64,000 bases of DNA from the NCBI GenBank assembly GCA_051453625.1, contig JBOZIK010000001.1, positions 69,689,159-69,753,158 on the forward strand, written 5' to 3'. Source of the stretch: Welwitschia mirabilis. Lineage: Eukaryota; Gnetophyta; Gnetopsida; Welwitschiales. The position numbers and the translations under genes are program-made. Under the pieces are notes generated by a model. It made no database searches. It had not been told where the DNA came from and saw nothing but the letters and a program-made list of their open reading frames with translations. Position 1 is the first letter of the stretch. The number at the start of each line of letters is the position of its first letter. Below, in pieces: positions 23,540 through 35,800 of this stretch.

Positions 23540-23730
23540 CTTTAAATTACCAAATGAAACTAGCTGGTACTTGGATAGTAATTACTCTTAACATATGATA
23601 GGTGATAAAACAAGATTCTAGCACTTAGATGACTTTGATAAAGAAGAAGTAACATTCAGTGATGATGGAAGAGAAAAGATTGAAGGGATTGAAAGCATTA
23701 GTGGAGGTAACATGCCTAGTTTGAAGATAG
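23540..23730 (+). pseudogene. Copia aspartic protease remnant
   Basis: Reads WYLDSNYSxHMIGDKTRFxHLDDFDKEEVTFSDDGREKIEGIESI. Copia proteases carry W-x-L-D-S-G-C-S-x-H-M-T; the active-site D-S-G is now D-S-N (GGC/GGT->AAC/AAT). After about 23730 no integrase, RT or RNase H follows, so pol is deleted or replaced. Confidence 0.75.
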
Positions 23731-23879
23731 ATTTGGGCTTTATCTTGTATATAGATATTATCACTCTATTTTATAATGGTTAAAATTTGGATTACCCTTG
23801 TCTTATTAGTTTTATTATTATCAGTGTAAACATTTTAATTTCTTAAGTAAATCTTATTCACCTAAAGAAACCACTAGTT

Positions 23880-24740
23880 GAATTCAGTGAAAAATGATAA
23901 GTGTCAATGCCACTAGGTGAAGGTATAAGTAAAAGGCCTTCATAATTTTAGATATCTTACTTCACTACTAAAATAATTCATTATTAGTTAAGAAGAAATT
24001 AAAGGTAATACTAAAATGATTAGGAAAAATAGCAAAAATTTATTGAGATTAAGGAAACACATGTTCATAACTACAAAGGAGATGTATCAGCAAAGAGTTG
24101 GGAATTCATAAGAACTTTCATGTGAATATATTTGAAGAAATAATCAAAGATAAAAAGAACCTCCAACTCCACAGGGATAGAGCTTATAACTCTGGCAGAG
24201 TAACTGATAGTAATGATTTCATAGATGACTCAATAAGAGATGAGACATAGTTTTAGGAGGAGAGTCAGCCTCCCATAGAGGCACAAGTGCAGGGGAAGTA
24301 ATAGGCTTTAGGACAATCATAGCAGAGGTACCAACAAGAGATAGAGTCTAAGAGCTCAAATTTATAGCCTCTCATCTTCCACTAGCCATGTTACAAGATA
24401 ACCATTCATTACCCTACTCAACCACCTTTACCTCCTAAAGATCTATATCACCACACATACCATATTCACCTCTATTGTGTATGCCATCACTACCCTCATC
24501 TCACATAGTACCTCTTCATGTGCCATTACTATCCATCACTCTAGATCCATCCTTTGTAGAAACTACTATAGCTAGCTTAGTTAAGACTTTCATCACTTTC
24601 CAAACATATTAATGTATAAGGCAACAGGCCTATGAGGGCCCAAGTGAGACCTTTCAACATCCCTCTAAGAAGTATCATAATCTTCCATCCACTTACTCCT
24701 CATCTTATAGACTTATACCATCCATGGTAATAATAATAAA
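23880..24740 (+). pseudogene. Possible second ORF of the SIRE-like element
   Basis: Readable pieces include YKGDVSAKSWEFIRTFM near 24078-24125, RDRAYNSGRVTDSNDFIDDS near 24172-24232, and a Pro/Ser/Thr/His-rich tract from about 24360 to 24560 with PPLPP-like and PSLPSSHIVPL runs. SIRE-type elements carry a second, envelope-like ORF with a Pro-rich part between pol and the 3' LTR, so this could be its remnant, but no diagnostic motif is seen. It may instead be a transposase-associated fragment. Confidence 0.3.
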
Positions 24741-25554
24741 TAAGGAGAAGGTACACATTACACTAATGACTCTACTCTTAGTGATTAGATCGTTTTATCT
24801 ACTATCTAAAAAAAGGAAGAATAATGGTAAATTAATTGTAGATTAGTTAGATAAATCAACTTTTAGTATAAGAACATCTTGTTGGGCATGGAAGACTTAA
24901 CTTTGAGATGATGGTTTAGATCCCTAAATGATGTCATTATTCATTGATGATCATCTTTGGTTATTTGGCATACATTTTGATGCCTTATCATTTCTACCAT
25001 TATTGTTATTTGGCACATTTTCTTAGCACACCTTGTTATTATATTTTTATTGGTACATGTTCATAATCTTTAATTATATATTGATTGGATACTCTAACTT
25101 TATTATTAGCATAGTTTACCTATTAGCACATTCTCATGTTTTAATATTATGTCTTATTAGAATATCTAAAATAATATGCTCTAGTTTCTATTATTAGCAC
25201 TTTATCATAAGCACATTATTCATGATTAGTTGTAAGTTTTCTTGAATGCTATTATCAAATGTTTTATATTCTCATTAATCTTTACTTGGTTATTTAAGTG
25301 GTTAAAATCATGGTTTATTAAAACCTATTGCAAAATATGCTTATGTTCTTTTCTACCTTAAACATGAATATCGAAATTTAGTTGATTGAATAAGATTATA
25401 CTGATGAGATTTACCCAGTTTTGAACATCATCAAAAGGGATATATTATTGGTAAATCTAGTTTTTATGATTCCACTTATCAAATATTTTATGTTATTATG
25501 TAGATAGTTCATTGTAAAGTTAGATTATGATAATCATAATTTGATGTTAGAACT
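24741..25554. other. Unassigned sequence rich in TTAGCACATT-like repeats
   Basis: From 24960 to 25260 short similar phrases recur (ttatttggcacattt, attagcacattctca, attagcactttatcat, aagcacattattcat), suggesting an old, degenerate simple array. No ORF is recognised. Confidence 0.4.
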
Positions 25555-26996
25555 TCAGGATGATACCTCATGAAAAGCTCAAAGTTAAAATTATTAAATC
25601 ACTTAATTAAAAACATCTATAAAATGAAAGTTTTCTATGGTAAAGATATCTAGACCTTAAATACATTTATAGTGAAGATGTTTATAGCTTAAAGACATCT
25701 ATGATGTACTAGCTTTTAAGTCACAGATTAAAGACAACTATTTCATTAAAGATGACTATGCTGAAAGTTGGATCTAACACTAATAAAATAGATCTACATG
25801 TTTAAAAACATTTTTATTAAACTAAAATAGGTAATATATTTATTTTATACTTTGATAAATATTTTATGTTTTAGATGAGCTATTAACTTTTGCATCATAG
25901 GTTCATGATTACAAAGTATTATATATCATACAATTCAATTTTCATCAAGTTTTGGATGCTTTAGATGAAGACATCTACCAAGTAAAGATGTCTAACTACT
26001 AGGAGACATACAGTTTTAATGATGTCTTATATAAGGTGCACATCAAATAAAAATAATAATGTGCATCTGATGCCTAAATTCTCCTATTTATTACATAGTA
26101 ATTAAAAGTTTAAATGAGTACTATTTAAGGTCAAATAGGTAGTCTCTCTTCAATAGTATAAAAGCACAACATCATGGAACAAATCATAAATTTTCCATAA
26201 AACATAATGAATGAATCTAGTTAAAGGAAATAAATGGATAGGTAATTGGAACTACTCACAAAAAATCAAGCCTATTATTTCCAAAGGAAATTTTAGTATC
26301 TACATCATTTGTTCTTGGGTCCTACCTCACTGCATCTTTTGTTGGCACTCATAATGATAGTAACAATAAGGAACTCAAGCTATATTTAAAGAAACATCAT
26401 TCAAACTCATTATTATATTTATTTATTAGATCTCACATTATTAGACTATCTTATTTCTAAATATTATTATAAGTTCATTCTTGTATTATCTAATTTTAAG
26501 GATTTTTTATTAGGATTTCTCATTATAAGGCAATCCTTATTTGAGTATGCTTTGATTGTATCTCTAAGTACTTGTATTATTCTATTTTCCTAAGTGGAAT
26601 ATCTTACTATCTTATAAAAAAACTTACATTGTGGTTGTACCTATAAGAACTTGTATTATTTCCTAAAGGAAATAGTTTGTTATCTTGTGAGAAGCATCTT
26701 ATTTTATGGTTGTGCCTGTGTGCAAATTTTTATTGGTTCTCCTAAAAGAAAGAAAGTTTTATCTTGTGAGGAGATTTTCATTTTTTTTATAATATTGATG
26801 ATGAACCAAAACCATTATTTCTTATAGGTCAAGAATATATAGGGGTATGAGAGAAAGTGATCCTTTATGTGTAGACATACCTAGGTTAGGAAACCATGTT
26901 ATCTTAATAAAGTGTTTATTATACTATGTTTTTATTCTATTCTTACTTAAAAAATTTTCTTTAGTAGAACTCATTCACCTCTTTTTACTGTGTTCA
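25555..26996 (+). repeat. Candidate copia-type LTR (single copy)
   Basis: Starts TGTTAGAACTTC and ends cattcacctctttttactgtgttca, a copia-like LTR end. Inside, AGACATCTA-type motifs recur (25600-26030). No partner LTR or clear target duplication is found, so boundaries are inferred and it may be a solo LTR or debris. Confidence 0.35.
26552..26790 (+). repeat. Three imperfect tandem repeats of about 78 bp
   Basis: Units begin at about 26552 (gattgtatctctaagtactt), 26633 (gttgtacctataagaactt) and 26708 (gttgtgcctgtgtgcaaatt) and each ends with a cttgtgaggag-like run followed by atttta. Probably an internal LTR repeat. Confidence 0.6.
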
Positions 26997-27355
26997 ATGA
27001 TCGAAACCTATGGAGTTGACCCTAGTTATGTTTGTATAGTGTCTAAAGGATGGTCTAGACCATGCTTGAAATGATCTTTAGAGATAAAGTAAAAGCCTAT
27101 GGAGTTAAGCCCAATCATGTTTGTATAGTTTTACCAACTGTTTTACATAAGAAATATGGAGTGAAAACTATGAAAATTTCATAGCTCCTAGTACAGTTTA
27201 TGAAAGGCAAGTTTAAGGTACCAAACCTTAGGATTTGATAAGGAAAGAATCAAGAAACGATAAACATATCATAAATTTCAAAGAACAACCTCATGGAAAT
27301 GATATGATAAAATAGCTACTTTTTCAAAAAAATTTCATCATAATATTTTTCAATT

Positions 27356-27570
27356 CCCTCCACTACCTCATTCAGTGATCTGTGAGATTCACTACCTCTC
27401 TGAGTGATCTATGGATTTTTCATAATATATTCTTCTACTCCACTACCTTATTTAGTGATGTGTAATACCCACTGCCTCATTTGATTATATGTGATATAAT
27501 CAATCAGTCCCACTACCTTGTTCAATGATCTGTGGATTTTCACTTTCCACTATTTTATTTGATGATTTAT
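27356..27570 (+). repeat. Degenerate tandem array, CACTACCT...AGTGATCTGTGG
   Basis: At least five units of about 28-60 bp: ccactacctcattcagtgatctgtgag, tcactacctctctgagtgatctatgg, ccactaccttatttagtgatgtgta, ccactgcctcatttgattatatg, ccactaccttgttcaatgatctgtgg and ccactattttatttgatgatttatgg. Flanks have no coding potential. Confidence 0.7.
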
Positions 27571-27689
27571 GGAAAACTCATTCCATGATATTTTGAAGAA
27601 TTAATGGTATTAACAAAGCATGAGCAAGATGTATTGTCAAATGAAGATCCTCAATAAGAAAATAATTTCATGATGATTTTTTAAGGAAG

Positions 27690-28100
27690 ATAGTTAAAAC
27701 TAGGATTTGTATTCAAGAATGCCTTTTTTTGAGTGCCAATAATACACACATCTAATAACTTTATAATATTTGCAAAAAAATTGTAAAACAGAAATGCATG
27801 TAAGAAAAGACCAATTAAGGATGCAAGAATTAAATAGAAGTCATACTCGTAGTTGATTGTAGTGTTTAAAGACTTTAGTGCTCTTCCAAGATTCCAAAGA
27901 TCGAAGGTGAAATTGCTAAGATTCAATAACAAGGGCTTTCCCAAAGATATGAAAAATACAAGGAAAAGGAAGTCCTATTTATACTATTAGGATGTGGGAG
28001 TTATGAAAATGCTCAAGAATATAAAGAAATACCATCATAAGATGGAGGTGGTGAAGGTAGTGAGGGTTTCATAATGCCTCAACATTATTTGCCTAGCCAC
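27690..28100 (-). promoter_or_regulatory. Possible minus-strand LTR promoter region
   Basis: On the minus strand gTATAAATAGGActtcc lies at 27984-27973, a good TATA-box context, followed by an AT-rich non-coding stretch to about 27690. This could be the U3/R part of a minus-oriented LTR. No partner is recognised. Confidence 0.3.
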
Positions 28101-28795
28101 TAGGTGCATTTTAATTCATCATAATAAATAAAAATGCTTATTCTACCACATGCGATTATAATAATCAATAATTAAAATGAGTCATCACATAATAATATAT
28201 TTTCTTCATGTAAATTCAAGGAAACAACCACACAAAGAAAGTAATATTAATGCAATCATAAATATCATTCTTAAGGATTATAAAATAATATTATGCTCTT
28301 TACAAAATGAAGGACTTAAGACCATAAAATATTCTATAAAATAACATCATCTCAACAAACATAATATTTATATTAGTTTGAGAACTTTATAATAATAAAA
28401 TTATTTTAAATAAATTTTTAAGATAAATCTTTAAACTTTGAAAACTCTGGACATGATAGGTATTATCCTTAAAATTTATTCATGTATGTTTATAATAAGT
28501 TTACATCTCCTCAGATATTTATAAGATATGTTTTATGTGATGAAAAATTAGAAAGAAACGGAGGAAATAAACTTATGATATCAATGTTGTTTGTAAAACA
28601 AAATAATTTAGAAATTAATTATAAATTAGTATATAATATTAACATACTTTGTTTTTCTTAGAATATAGAAATTCTAATAAAAGAATAAGTAAAATTTCAT
28701 CCTAGGTTCCACTACATCTATTAGGTAATAATATTAAAGTAGAAAGGAAGAAAAAGAGAAAAAATATACTGCTTATTTAAGGTAAGAGAAGAGAG
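28101..28795. other. Unassigned AT-rich sequence
   Basis: No ORF, array or conserved motif is seen. Confidence 0.5.
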
Positions 28796-28805
28796 AATGT
28801 CACAA

Positions 28806-28820
28806 ATTGGTATTCGAGCT
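28806..28820 (+). other. PBS-like site, tRNA-Met type (weak)
   Basis: aatgtcaca-aatTGGTATTCGAGC: similar to TGGTATCAGAGC with an upstream CA that could end an LTR. No gag follows before element D, so this is weak. Confidence 0.3.
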
Positions 28821-29418
28821 ATAGGTTAATTTAAATAATACTTATGTGAAGCACTTATAGATTTATAATAATATAGATCTAATTACATTTTTAACAACCT
28901 TTCTCTTTAATAATCATAAAGTTAGTTATGATTATAATAAGCTTAATTCTTAATAGCTATAAAGTTAGTTATATTCCTAATGATCTTAAACCATGAGTAA
29001 AATCAATTATATTCTTGATAATACTAGATTCCAATATAACTTCTAGATAAGCATGAATTTAATTTTTTCTCCTAATAGTCATCAATTTCATTATACCTAT
29101 TTTTTTAACTTCCTAAATACACACCTAATTATATTCATGTTAATTCCAATAATTATAAAGATTACACTAATAATAATCTTATCACCTTAGTAATCCTATA
29201 GTTAATTATACTTGGCGTAGTTACCAAAGTATTCATAAGGGTTACCATAACCCTAACTCCTAGATGATCATTATGCTACTCCTATTTATGATAATTATAA
29301 ATCCCTAAACAAACTAAAAAGGATGATAAATTTAAGTCATTAAATACTTTATTATTAATAACTCAGAAATAAATATATATTTTTCCTTTATTCTTATTAA
29401 AGTTAATGAGGGATATAC
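28821..29418. other. Unassigned sequence with repeated TAAAGTTAGTTAT phrases
   Basis: Phrases such as aataatcataaagttagttatg, agctataaagttagttatatt and ctatagttaattatact recur between 28905 and 29210, suggesting a degenerate short array. No ORF. Confidence 0.4.
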
Positions 29419-30171
29419 TGTTAGGTGAAGTTATGCTAAAAAAGGAAAAGTAGTTATAACAACGGAACAAATGGCACAAAAAGAAAGTAACAAAGTAATA
29501 AAAAGTGCATCTATAAATATGCACCAAGAAGAAAACAAAAGGATCTTTTTGGAGACTTAAAGAAGAGCTGGAAAGTAGTCTAAGGCAAAGAGATCACTTT
29601 CAAAGAACTATAAAATGATGTCCTAATAATTGTACCTATTATGAAAATATAGGAAGTGGCTAAATACTGTATTTTCTTTGTAGTAATACAAGTTGTATTA
29701 TTTTGAAAAAGATATTATATTGCTAAGTTTATAGTTTGGAAAAGTTGCATGTTGTTATTCTCTTACTCTTAATATTGATTTTAGCTAGAGTTAATATTAA
29801 AATAGTGTATTCATTAGAAATAATTAATCCATCTAATCTGGCTATATTTTCTTTATTATATTTACTTTCATTTCCCCACATCCTGTAAATTGTTATTCAT
29901 AAGTAGAATAATTATCAAAATATTCTTTTACCAAGAATAGCCATTCTTAACAAAGTTTATGTTATAATGAAATAAGAAGAGATTTCATCTAAGTTAAAAG
30001 ATAAAAAAAACGTAAACTTCATAACAAATTAGTAATGATTACATTCTATGTATGGTAATTTAGTTTGCATGTTTTTTTCTAATATTTTGGTAATATAATC
30101 TTTTTTATTAAGTATTTATTCAAGTTAGTTAACTGGTTTATAGCATTCTCAATTAAACTGCAGGCTTATCA
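29419..30171 (+). repeat. 5' LTR of element D
   Basis: Clear homology to the 3' copy from agaagagctggaaag (29561) against agaagagctataaag (39421) to the end ...ttatca. The start TGTTAGG is a guess; weaker similarity may run back to TGAT at 29324. Confidence 0.75.
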
Positions 30172-30174
30172 TTT

Positions 30175-30191
30175 TGGCACTAGAAGGAGGG
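30175..30191 (+). other. Primer-binding site of element D
   Basis: TGGCACTAGAAGGAGGG follows the LTR end (...atca-ttt). This differs from the tRNA-Asp site of elements A-C and resembles the TGGCGCTAGAAGGAGGG sites of Tat-like elements; I do not assign the tRNA. Confidence 0.65.
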
Positions 30192-30289
30192 CACCTACAG
30201 CTTTTTGTCTACATAATGAATGTCTTTTTAAGAAGAGATAACCAAGGGCAATGAAGTGATAAATATAAATGTTATGTTCAAAACCCTAA

Positions 30290-31850
30290 AAAATATAAGT
30301 TGGATGATGCAACTAGTGAGATAATAAGAATGGAGATTAATCCCTTCAACTTCATGAAGGATATGAAAACACTTAGCAAGGGTTAAAAAGAGTTACAATA
30401 TAGAATATACCTATTGATACAAAGCTTAAACAAGAAGAGAAAAATTGCAAGAATTAGAAGGACTATATTGGGATGAAGAAGAGGTAGTTGACTCTATTCC
30501 TTTATGTATTGACTATATGTTTCAGACATCTAACCTAATAGATCCTTTATTCTTAATAACTCTTGACAAGATAAAAAATATCAACACTACTAATATCCCA
30601 CTTTTGAAGGTAGGAAAAATAAATAACCTATGCTTCATTTAAGTCTTTTTTATTCTTTCTTCAAGGCTAATTACTTAGAAACAAACTTAAATTTCTTGAA
30701 ATATTTTTCTTTTTTCTTAAAAGAAGATGCCCAGTTATGGTTTTATAGGTTTTTAAATTATACTTTTAAAACTCAAAACTCTATAAGATTAGCATTTTTA
30801 AATAAATATTAACTTATAAGGGTTGTTGAAGATCTAAGAGATTAAATTTTGAATATTAAACAAAAAGAACAGAATAAATTTGATGAATTTATGGATAGAT
30901 ACTAGATTCTATTGTCAAGATGTCCAAACCATGGAATAACTCTTAGAGAATAAATAAGAGATTTATTAAGAGGTCTAAAGAGTGATTCTTTAGAGAAGTT
31001 AGTTATACTTCATGGGAGAAGCATCAAGAATTATAACACCCAAGAGATTAAAACTAGTATAGATAAATTATATAGAATGAGTTAGGGATGGACTCAAAAT
31101 AAAGAAAAAGAAAAGAGAAAGGTAAATGAAGTTCTGGTAGAGAAAGAAATAGAAACCAAGCATGTAAGCATTCTAGAGAAAACTAATAAAAGAATAGAAG
31201 CTCTAACAGTTGATAATAATAGATTAAAATAATAAGATAAAGTAAAAGCCTATGAATATTATAATAAAGAAAACAATCAGCCTATGGAATGTTCATGGAT
31301 TGTAAGTTTTTTGAAATGGTTAAACATTATAATCCTAATAATCCTTTTCTAATTAAGAAGAAGACTTATTCTAAGCAGCTAGAAAATGGGAAAATAAGAA
31401 AAAGACTTCAATGCAAATATTTATGTAGTCTAAAAGACAATAGTAATAAGATTATTTTAGGAACTGGAAAAATTGATAAGAAGAATCTAATCACAACTAA
31501 TAACCAAATAACGAGAAGAAATCTAAAAAACCTTTATACCTACACAACCCCAACGAAATTCAAGAGAGTCTAGTTGTAAATCTATTAGAACTAGGTTAGG
31601 TAAAAGCCATCATTTACCTCTTAAAAAAGAAAAAAAGACCAAGGAAAATGAGAGAGTAGTTGAAATAGTTCAATGGAAAGAAAAATGGATGAAGCCTTAC
31701 CATTTCATATGAGGAGTAAGATGATAGGAAATTTTTCAAAAAAAGAAGAAAAGAATGTAGAATAACTTGTCAGAGCTATAGAAGATACTTTAGCTATCTT
31801 ACCATTCGTAAAAATGTTGAAAGACATCTTCTTGTATTAGAAGCAAATGA
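30290..31850 (+). pseudogene. gag: gag of element D (broken)
   Basis: Retrotrans_gag-type capsid motif at about 30690-30812: FLKEDAQLWFYRFLNYTFKTQNSIRLAFLNKY, the W..R...Y.I.TW..L..AFL.KYF pattern (shown here in shortened form: FLKEDAQLWFYRF then AFLNKY). Upstream there are open stretches 30445-30642 and 30630-30812 in overlapping frames, so a frameshift lies near 30635. Downstream, LLRGLKSDSLEKLV near 30965-31005 and a lysine-rich tail follow. A zinc knuckle is not recognised. Confidence 0.7.
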
Positions 31851-32340
31851 AGAAGTTATGTAGTAAAGAGGGAAGTAAGAAAAAGAAAGAGAAAACTAAT
31901 GATGAACAACTAGTAAAGAAATCAACTAAAAGAGTTCAAGTAATTTGGACTTCAACTCAAAATCTATACGAAAATCAAATTAAAAAGTATAGTTATCCTA
32001 GAATATTAGTACTAGATATAGTTGTTAAAGGTACCTCTAAAATATAAGCTTTTGTGGATTTAGGGAATATTATTAATCTTATTTAATATGACATAATTGA
32101 ACAACTTGAAAGTTCATAGTTAACTCTATATAATGTATAAATTTATATGGTATATGGCTTTATAATAAAGTCAAAGGAGATAATAAAGAACATATCAATA
32201 GAACTACAAGGATTTGAATATTTGGTGGATCTAGTTATCATAAATACAAAAGGAAATACTCATTCTATCATCCTAGGAATACCTTGGATGGCAATATCTA
32301 ATGCAAATAATGGGGTATGGAGATTATTTTAAAAGACTTT
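31851..32340 (+). pseudogene. Aspartic protease of element D
   Basis: Reads VVKGTSKIxAFVDLGNIINLI near 32020-32085 (the D-S-G-A/S loop now D-L-G-N), then ELQGFEYLVDLVIINTKGN and SIILGIPWMAISNA near 32190-32315, the conserved ILGRPFLATA-like flap/exit motif. One stop falls inside the active-site segment (TAA from CAA). Confidence 0.72.
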
Positions 32341-32579
32341 GTGTAGTAAATAAAGGTAACTAATGAGATAGAAATTTAACATTTATTTTCTAATAGGGGG
32401 ATAGTGCTAACATGATTCTCATGAAATAAGCTCAATAAATATTAGAAGAATAAAAAGTTAAAATAAGAGACTACTCCTTGAATATTAAACCAGCAAAAAG
32501 GAAAGAAAAACTTGCAAAACATCCTCTTGAGAAAGGTTAGAAATACGTTGAAATTCAGAAAAATTAACCTTTAATTATT

Positions 32580-33980
32580 AAAGAAAATTTGACTCATTTA
32601 CAAAAGAGAAACTTACAAAGGATGTTGCTAAATGGACTAATGATTTTTCTTGGACTCATAAAGATATCACTAGGGTTTATCCTACAATATATCAACATGA
32701 AATTTATTTAGATACCATAGTAAAACCTATGAAACAATCATAAAGAAGATGTAATCCTCATATAAAAGATGTGATCAAGCAAGAAATTTTAAGACTATTA
32801 AAAGTAGGATTCACGTACCTTATTTTTTATTCAAAATGGGTAATTTATATGATAGTAGTTCTTAAGAAGAATAATAAATGTAGAGTTTTCATAGATTTTA
32901 AGATACTAAATGCTACTACTTATAAGGATCATTTTCCATTATCCTTTGTGGATTAGGTTTTAGAAAGAATTTTTAATTATAAATACTATAGTTTCTTAGA
33001 TGCATATAATAGGTATAACCAAATTTCTATAGCTCTTGAAGGCTAAGAAAAAACTACTTTTACTTATTAATGGGGTACATATTCTTTTAAAGTAATACCC
33101 TTTAGATTATGTAAAGCACCACCTAATTTTCAGAGGCTAGTGAATAGTATTTTTCAAGACATGATAGAAACGTTAATTAAGGTCTCCGTAGATGACTTCT
33201 CAACTTTTAAAAATGATTTTAATGAAGCTTTGAAATAACTAAAAGTTGTACTTACTCAATGTAAATAAAAGAATTTAAAATTGGGTTAGTCTAAAAGTCA
33301 TCTCATAGTAGATGAAGGGATTATTTTAAGACATAGGATACTAGTTAGAGAAATTGAAATTGATGAGCAAAAGAGCAATGTCATTAAAGAAATTTCTTCA
33401 TCACTTAAACTAAAAGAATTAAGATCATTTTTATATTATGTGAATTATTATAAAATATTCATTACTAATTTTAGTAAAATTATTCAACCATTAAGTAATA
33501 TTTTACAAAGAGATGTACCTTATGAGTGGACCCCAAGAAGCCAAAAAGATTTTCAAATTCTTAAAGATAAATTAGTTGAAACCCTTATTTTATAAAAATT
33601 AGATTGGAATAAAATTTTTCACATTATAACTAATTCTTCATAGTATTTTTTTAGTGTTATTTTAGGACAAACAGATGATAGTTGTACACTCTATGCTACT
33701 GCTTACATAAGTAAGAATCTCAATTCTACATAACAAAATTACACAGTTATAGAAAAAGAGATGCTAACCAAATTTAGGCATTATATCCTAGGCTACAAGG
33801 TTAAAATTCACATGAATCATAGTGCTATACAATTTTTAGTGAATAAGAAGGAAGTAAATTCTCAAATCATAATATGGATACGTTTTATGGAAGAATTTAA
33901 TTTCAAGATAATAGATAAGAAGGAAACAAATAATGTAGTAGCTAATTGGAATTTTCTAAAGAGGCTAAATAATTAGATAC
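32580..33980 (+). pseudogene. Reverse transcriptase and RNase H of element D
   Basis: RT motifs in order: YQHEIYLD near 32690, VIKQEILRLLKVGF near 32770, VLKKNNKCRVFIDFKILNA near 32860-32915, FLDAYNRYNQISIA near 32995-33035, FQRLVNSIFQDM near 33128-33165, and the catalytic SVDDFSTF at 33185-33208 (Y-V-D-D with Tyr replaced by Ser, both Asp kept). The tether KELRSFLYYVNYYKIFITNF and WTPRSQKDFQILK follow. RNase H: LYATAYISKNL near 33690-33722 and FRHYILGYKVKIHMNHSAIQ near 33772-33830, then NNVVANWNFLKRL. The last 71 codons (33761-33976) are open. Confidence 0.82.
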
Positions 33981-34129
33981 CTAAAATAGTTTTCCTCATG
34001 AGCATTTAACAAGTTTGTAATAAGATCCTTGGTTTGAAAATATTACTAGATTCTTAGTAAGTAAGAGGGTACCTTCTTACTTTACCTATTATGAGAAAAA
34101 GAGATTATTAAGAGAAATAAAATATTATA

Positions 34130-35030
34130 TATGAGAAAATAAGATTTTCTTCAAATTTTATAATAATGATATCATTTAGAGATGTGTGGCTAAACCTAAG
34201 TAAAAGGAACTACTCAAAATTTTTCATGCAAAACAAGGAGGAGGTTATTATGGAGGGAAAAAAATAGACATAAAAACATTAAATATAGGATATTATTGGC
34301 CTTTTCTATTAAAGGAATTTTTGATTACACTGAAGGATGTAATAAGTGTCAAAGAGAGGGAGCATGGTTAAAAGTGATGGAGATGCTCCAATAATAGATT
34401 TAAGCCTTAGAGCTCTCTGATGTATGAGAAATAGATTTCATTGGTTCTATCAATCCAAAATCATATAAAAAGGAATACATTATAATCTATGTGGATTATT
34501 TAACTAAATGAGCTAAAGCTAGATCTATTCATAACTATTCCACTAAGACCATGGTCAAATTATTATCTAAGAATATCTTTTACTAGTATGATATGCCTAG
34601 GAGTTTTATATCAGATAGGGAGATCCATTTCATTAGTTAAGCCTTTGAAAAGTTTTTTCTAGGTATGGAGTCCATCATAAACTCTCCTCTACTTACCATC
34701 CCCAATCTAACAGTTAGGCTAGGATCAATAATAGTGAATTAAACTGAATTTTGACTAAAATAATAAATACTTAAAAAACTAATTAGGAATATAAACTTAT
34801 TAAAGCTTTATAGCTCTATAGGATAAATTTAAAAAAATAGTATAGGTTTTACAATGTATGAACTGATTTATGGTAAGAAAGCAACCTTGCCTATTGAATT
34901 AAGATTAACATCCTATAAATTGCCTAAACAATTAGATCATGACTTGGATAAAGCTCAAAATCAATGAACCAAAATATGAATAAATTAGATGAGTATAGAA
35001 GAGAATCTTTCATTTAAAAAAAAAAAAAAG
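34130..35030 (+). pseudogene. Integrase of element D (broken)
   Basis: Pieces: LLKIFHAKQGGGYYGGKK near 34207-34265 (zinc region), NIGYYWPFLLKEF near 34285-34320, a core piece GVHHKLSSTYHPQSNS near 34663-34712 (the HHK.SS.YHPQ.NG.. motif), and the C-terminal TMYELIYGKKATLPIEL near 34850-34905 followed by KLPKQLDHDLDKAQ. Heavily frameshifted. Confidence 0.75.
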
Positions 35031-35581
35031 AATTAATCCAAGAACAAGTAAAAGAGCGGCATAACCATAGTATCTAAGAAACTAATTTTAAAATTGGAGA
35101 TAAAGTTTTGGTTTCTTATCTAAATATATAACTTCTAAATAAAAGTATACTAAAAAATGTATTGAACCATATACCTTAACAAAAATTCTCTCTAATGGAG
35201 TAATGAAAGTATTTAATGAAGAAATTAAAGAACATGTTAAGTCGATCATAGGATCAAAACTTATATAGAAGGAGTTTCACTCTAAAATGAAATTAGACTA
35301 ACTTATAGGATGCAAAGAATTCTACTCATACATGTTCCTTCATAATCATATATTCTTCTATTAAAATAAATAAATATATAAATAATAAATAATATGTAAT
35401 AAGATTTAACATTTATAAAATAAAAAATGAATTTTATTCAAATTTTAAGAATTTTTTATTGTTAATAATGTGTCTCTCACAGGAATCAGTAAAAATTCTA
35501 AAAAGAAGAAGTTAAAATGATGAGAATGACTAGGTAATAAAGGAAAATAAAGGTACCTATGCAAGTAATTTATCTCATGTT

Positions 35582-35800
35582 GGAGGAAAAAAAGAAAAGA
35601 AAGAAGAGTAAGTAATGTCCTGCCATAAGTATATTGAGGCAAATATTTCTGAAAGGGTCCTTTAGCAATGTAATAAGATAACTATGAGAACTTCACTAAG
35701 GGATGAATTGGCCATAATATAAGTTTATAACTCTATGGATCCTTATTCCTATTGTAGTGGTTTCACTCTTCTCATTGCAAAAATTTTTCTTAAAATAAAG
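35582..35800 (+). other. Purine tract plus conserved 3' block in element D
   Basis: ggaggaaaaaaagaaaagaaagaagag (35582-35608) is followed by a block that aligns with element A (10020-10200) and C (62640-62805): gaggcaaatatttctgaaagggtCCTTTagcaatgt... ctATGagAACTtCAcTaaggga...ttGGCCAT...GGaTCCTTAtTCcta...gTGGTTtCACTctTCTCAT. The proteins of D are only distantly like those of A. Confidence 0.65.

Noticed and set aside
26847-27074. 75-codon plus-strand ORF starting MRESDPLCVD
   Set aside because: It lies across the end of a candidate LTR, has no recognised motif, and such lengths arise by chance in this sequence.
35445-35642. Minus-strand ORF rich in Leu/Phe/His
   Set aside because: Complement of the purine tract of element D; low complexity.
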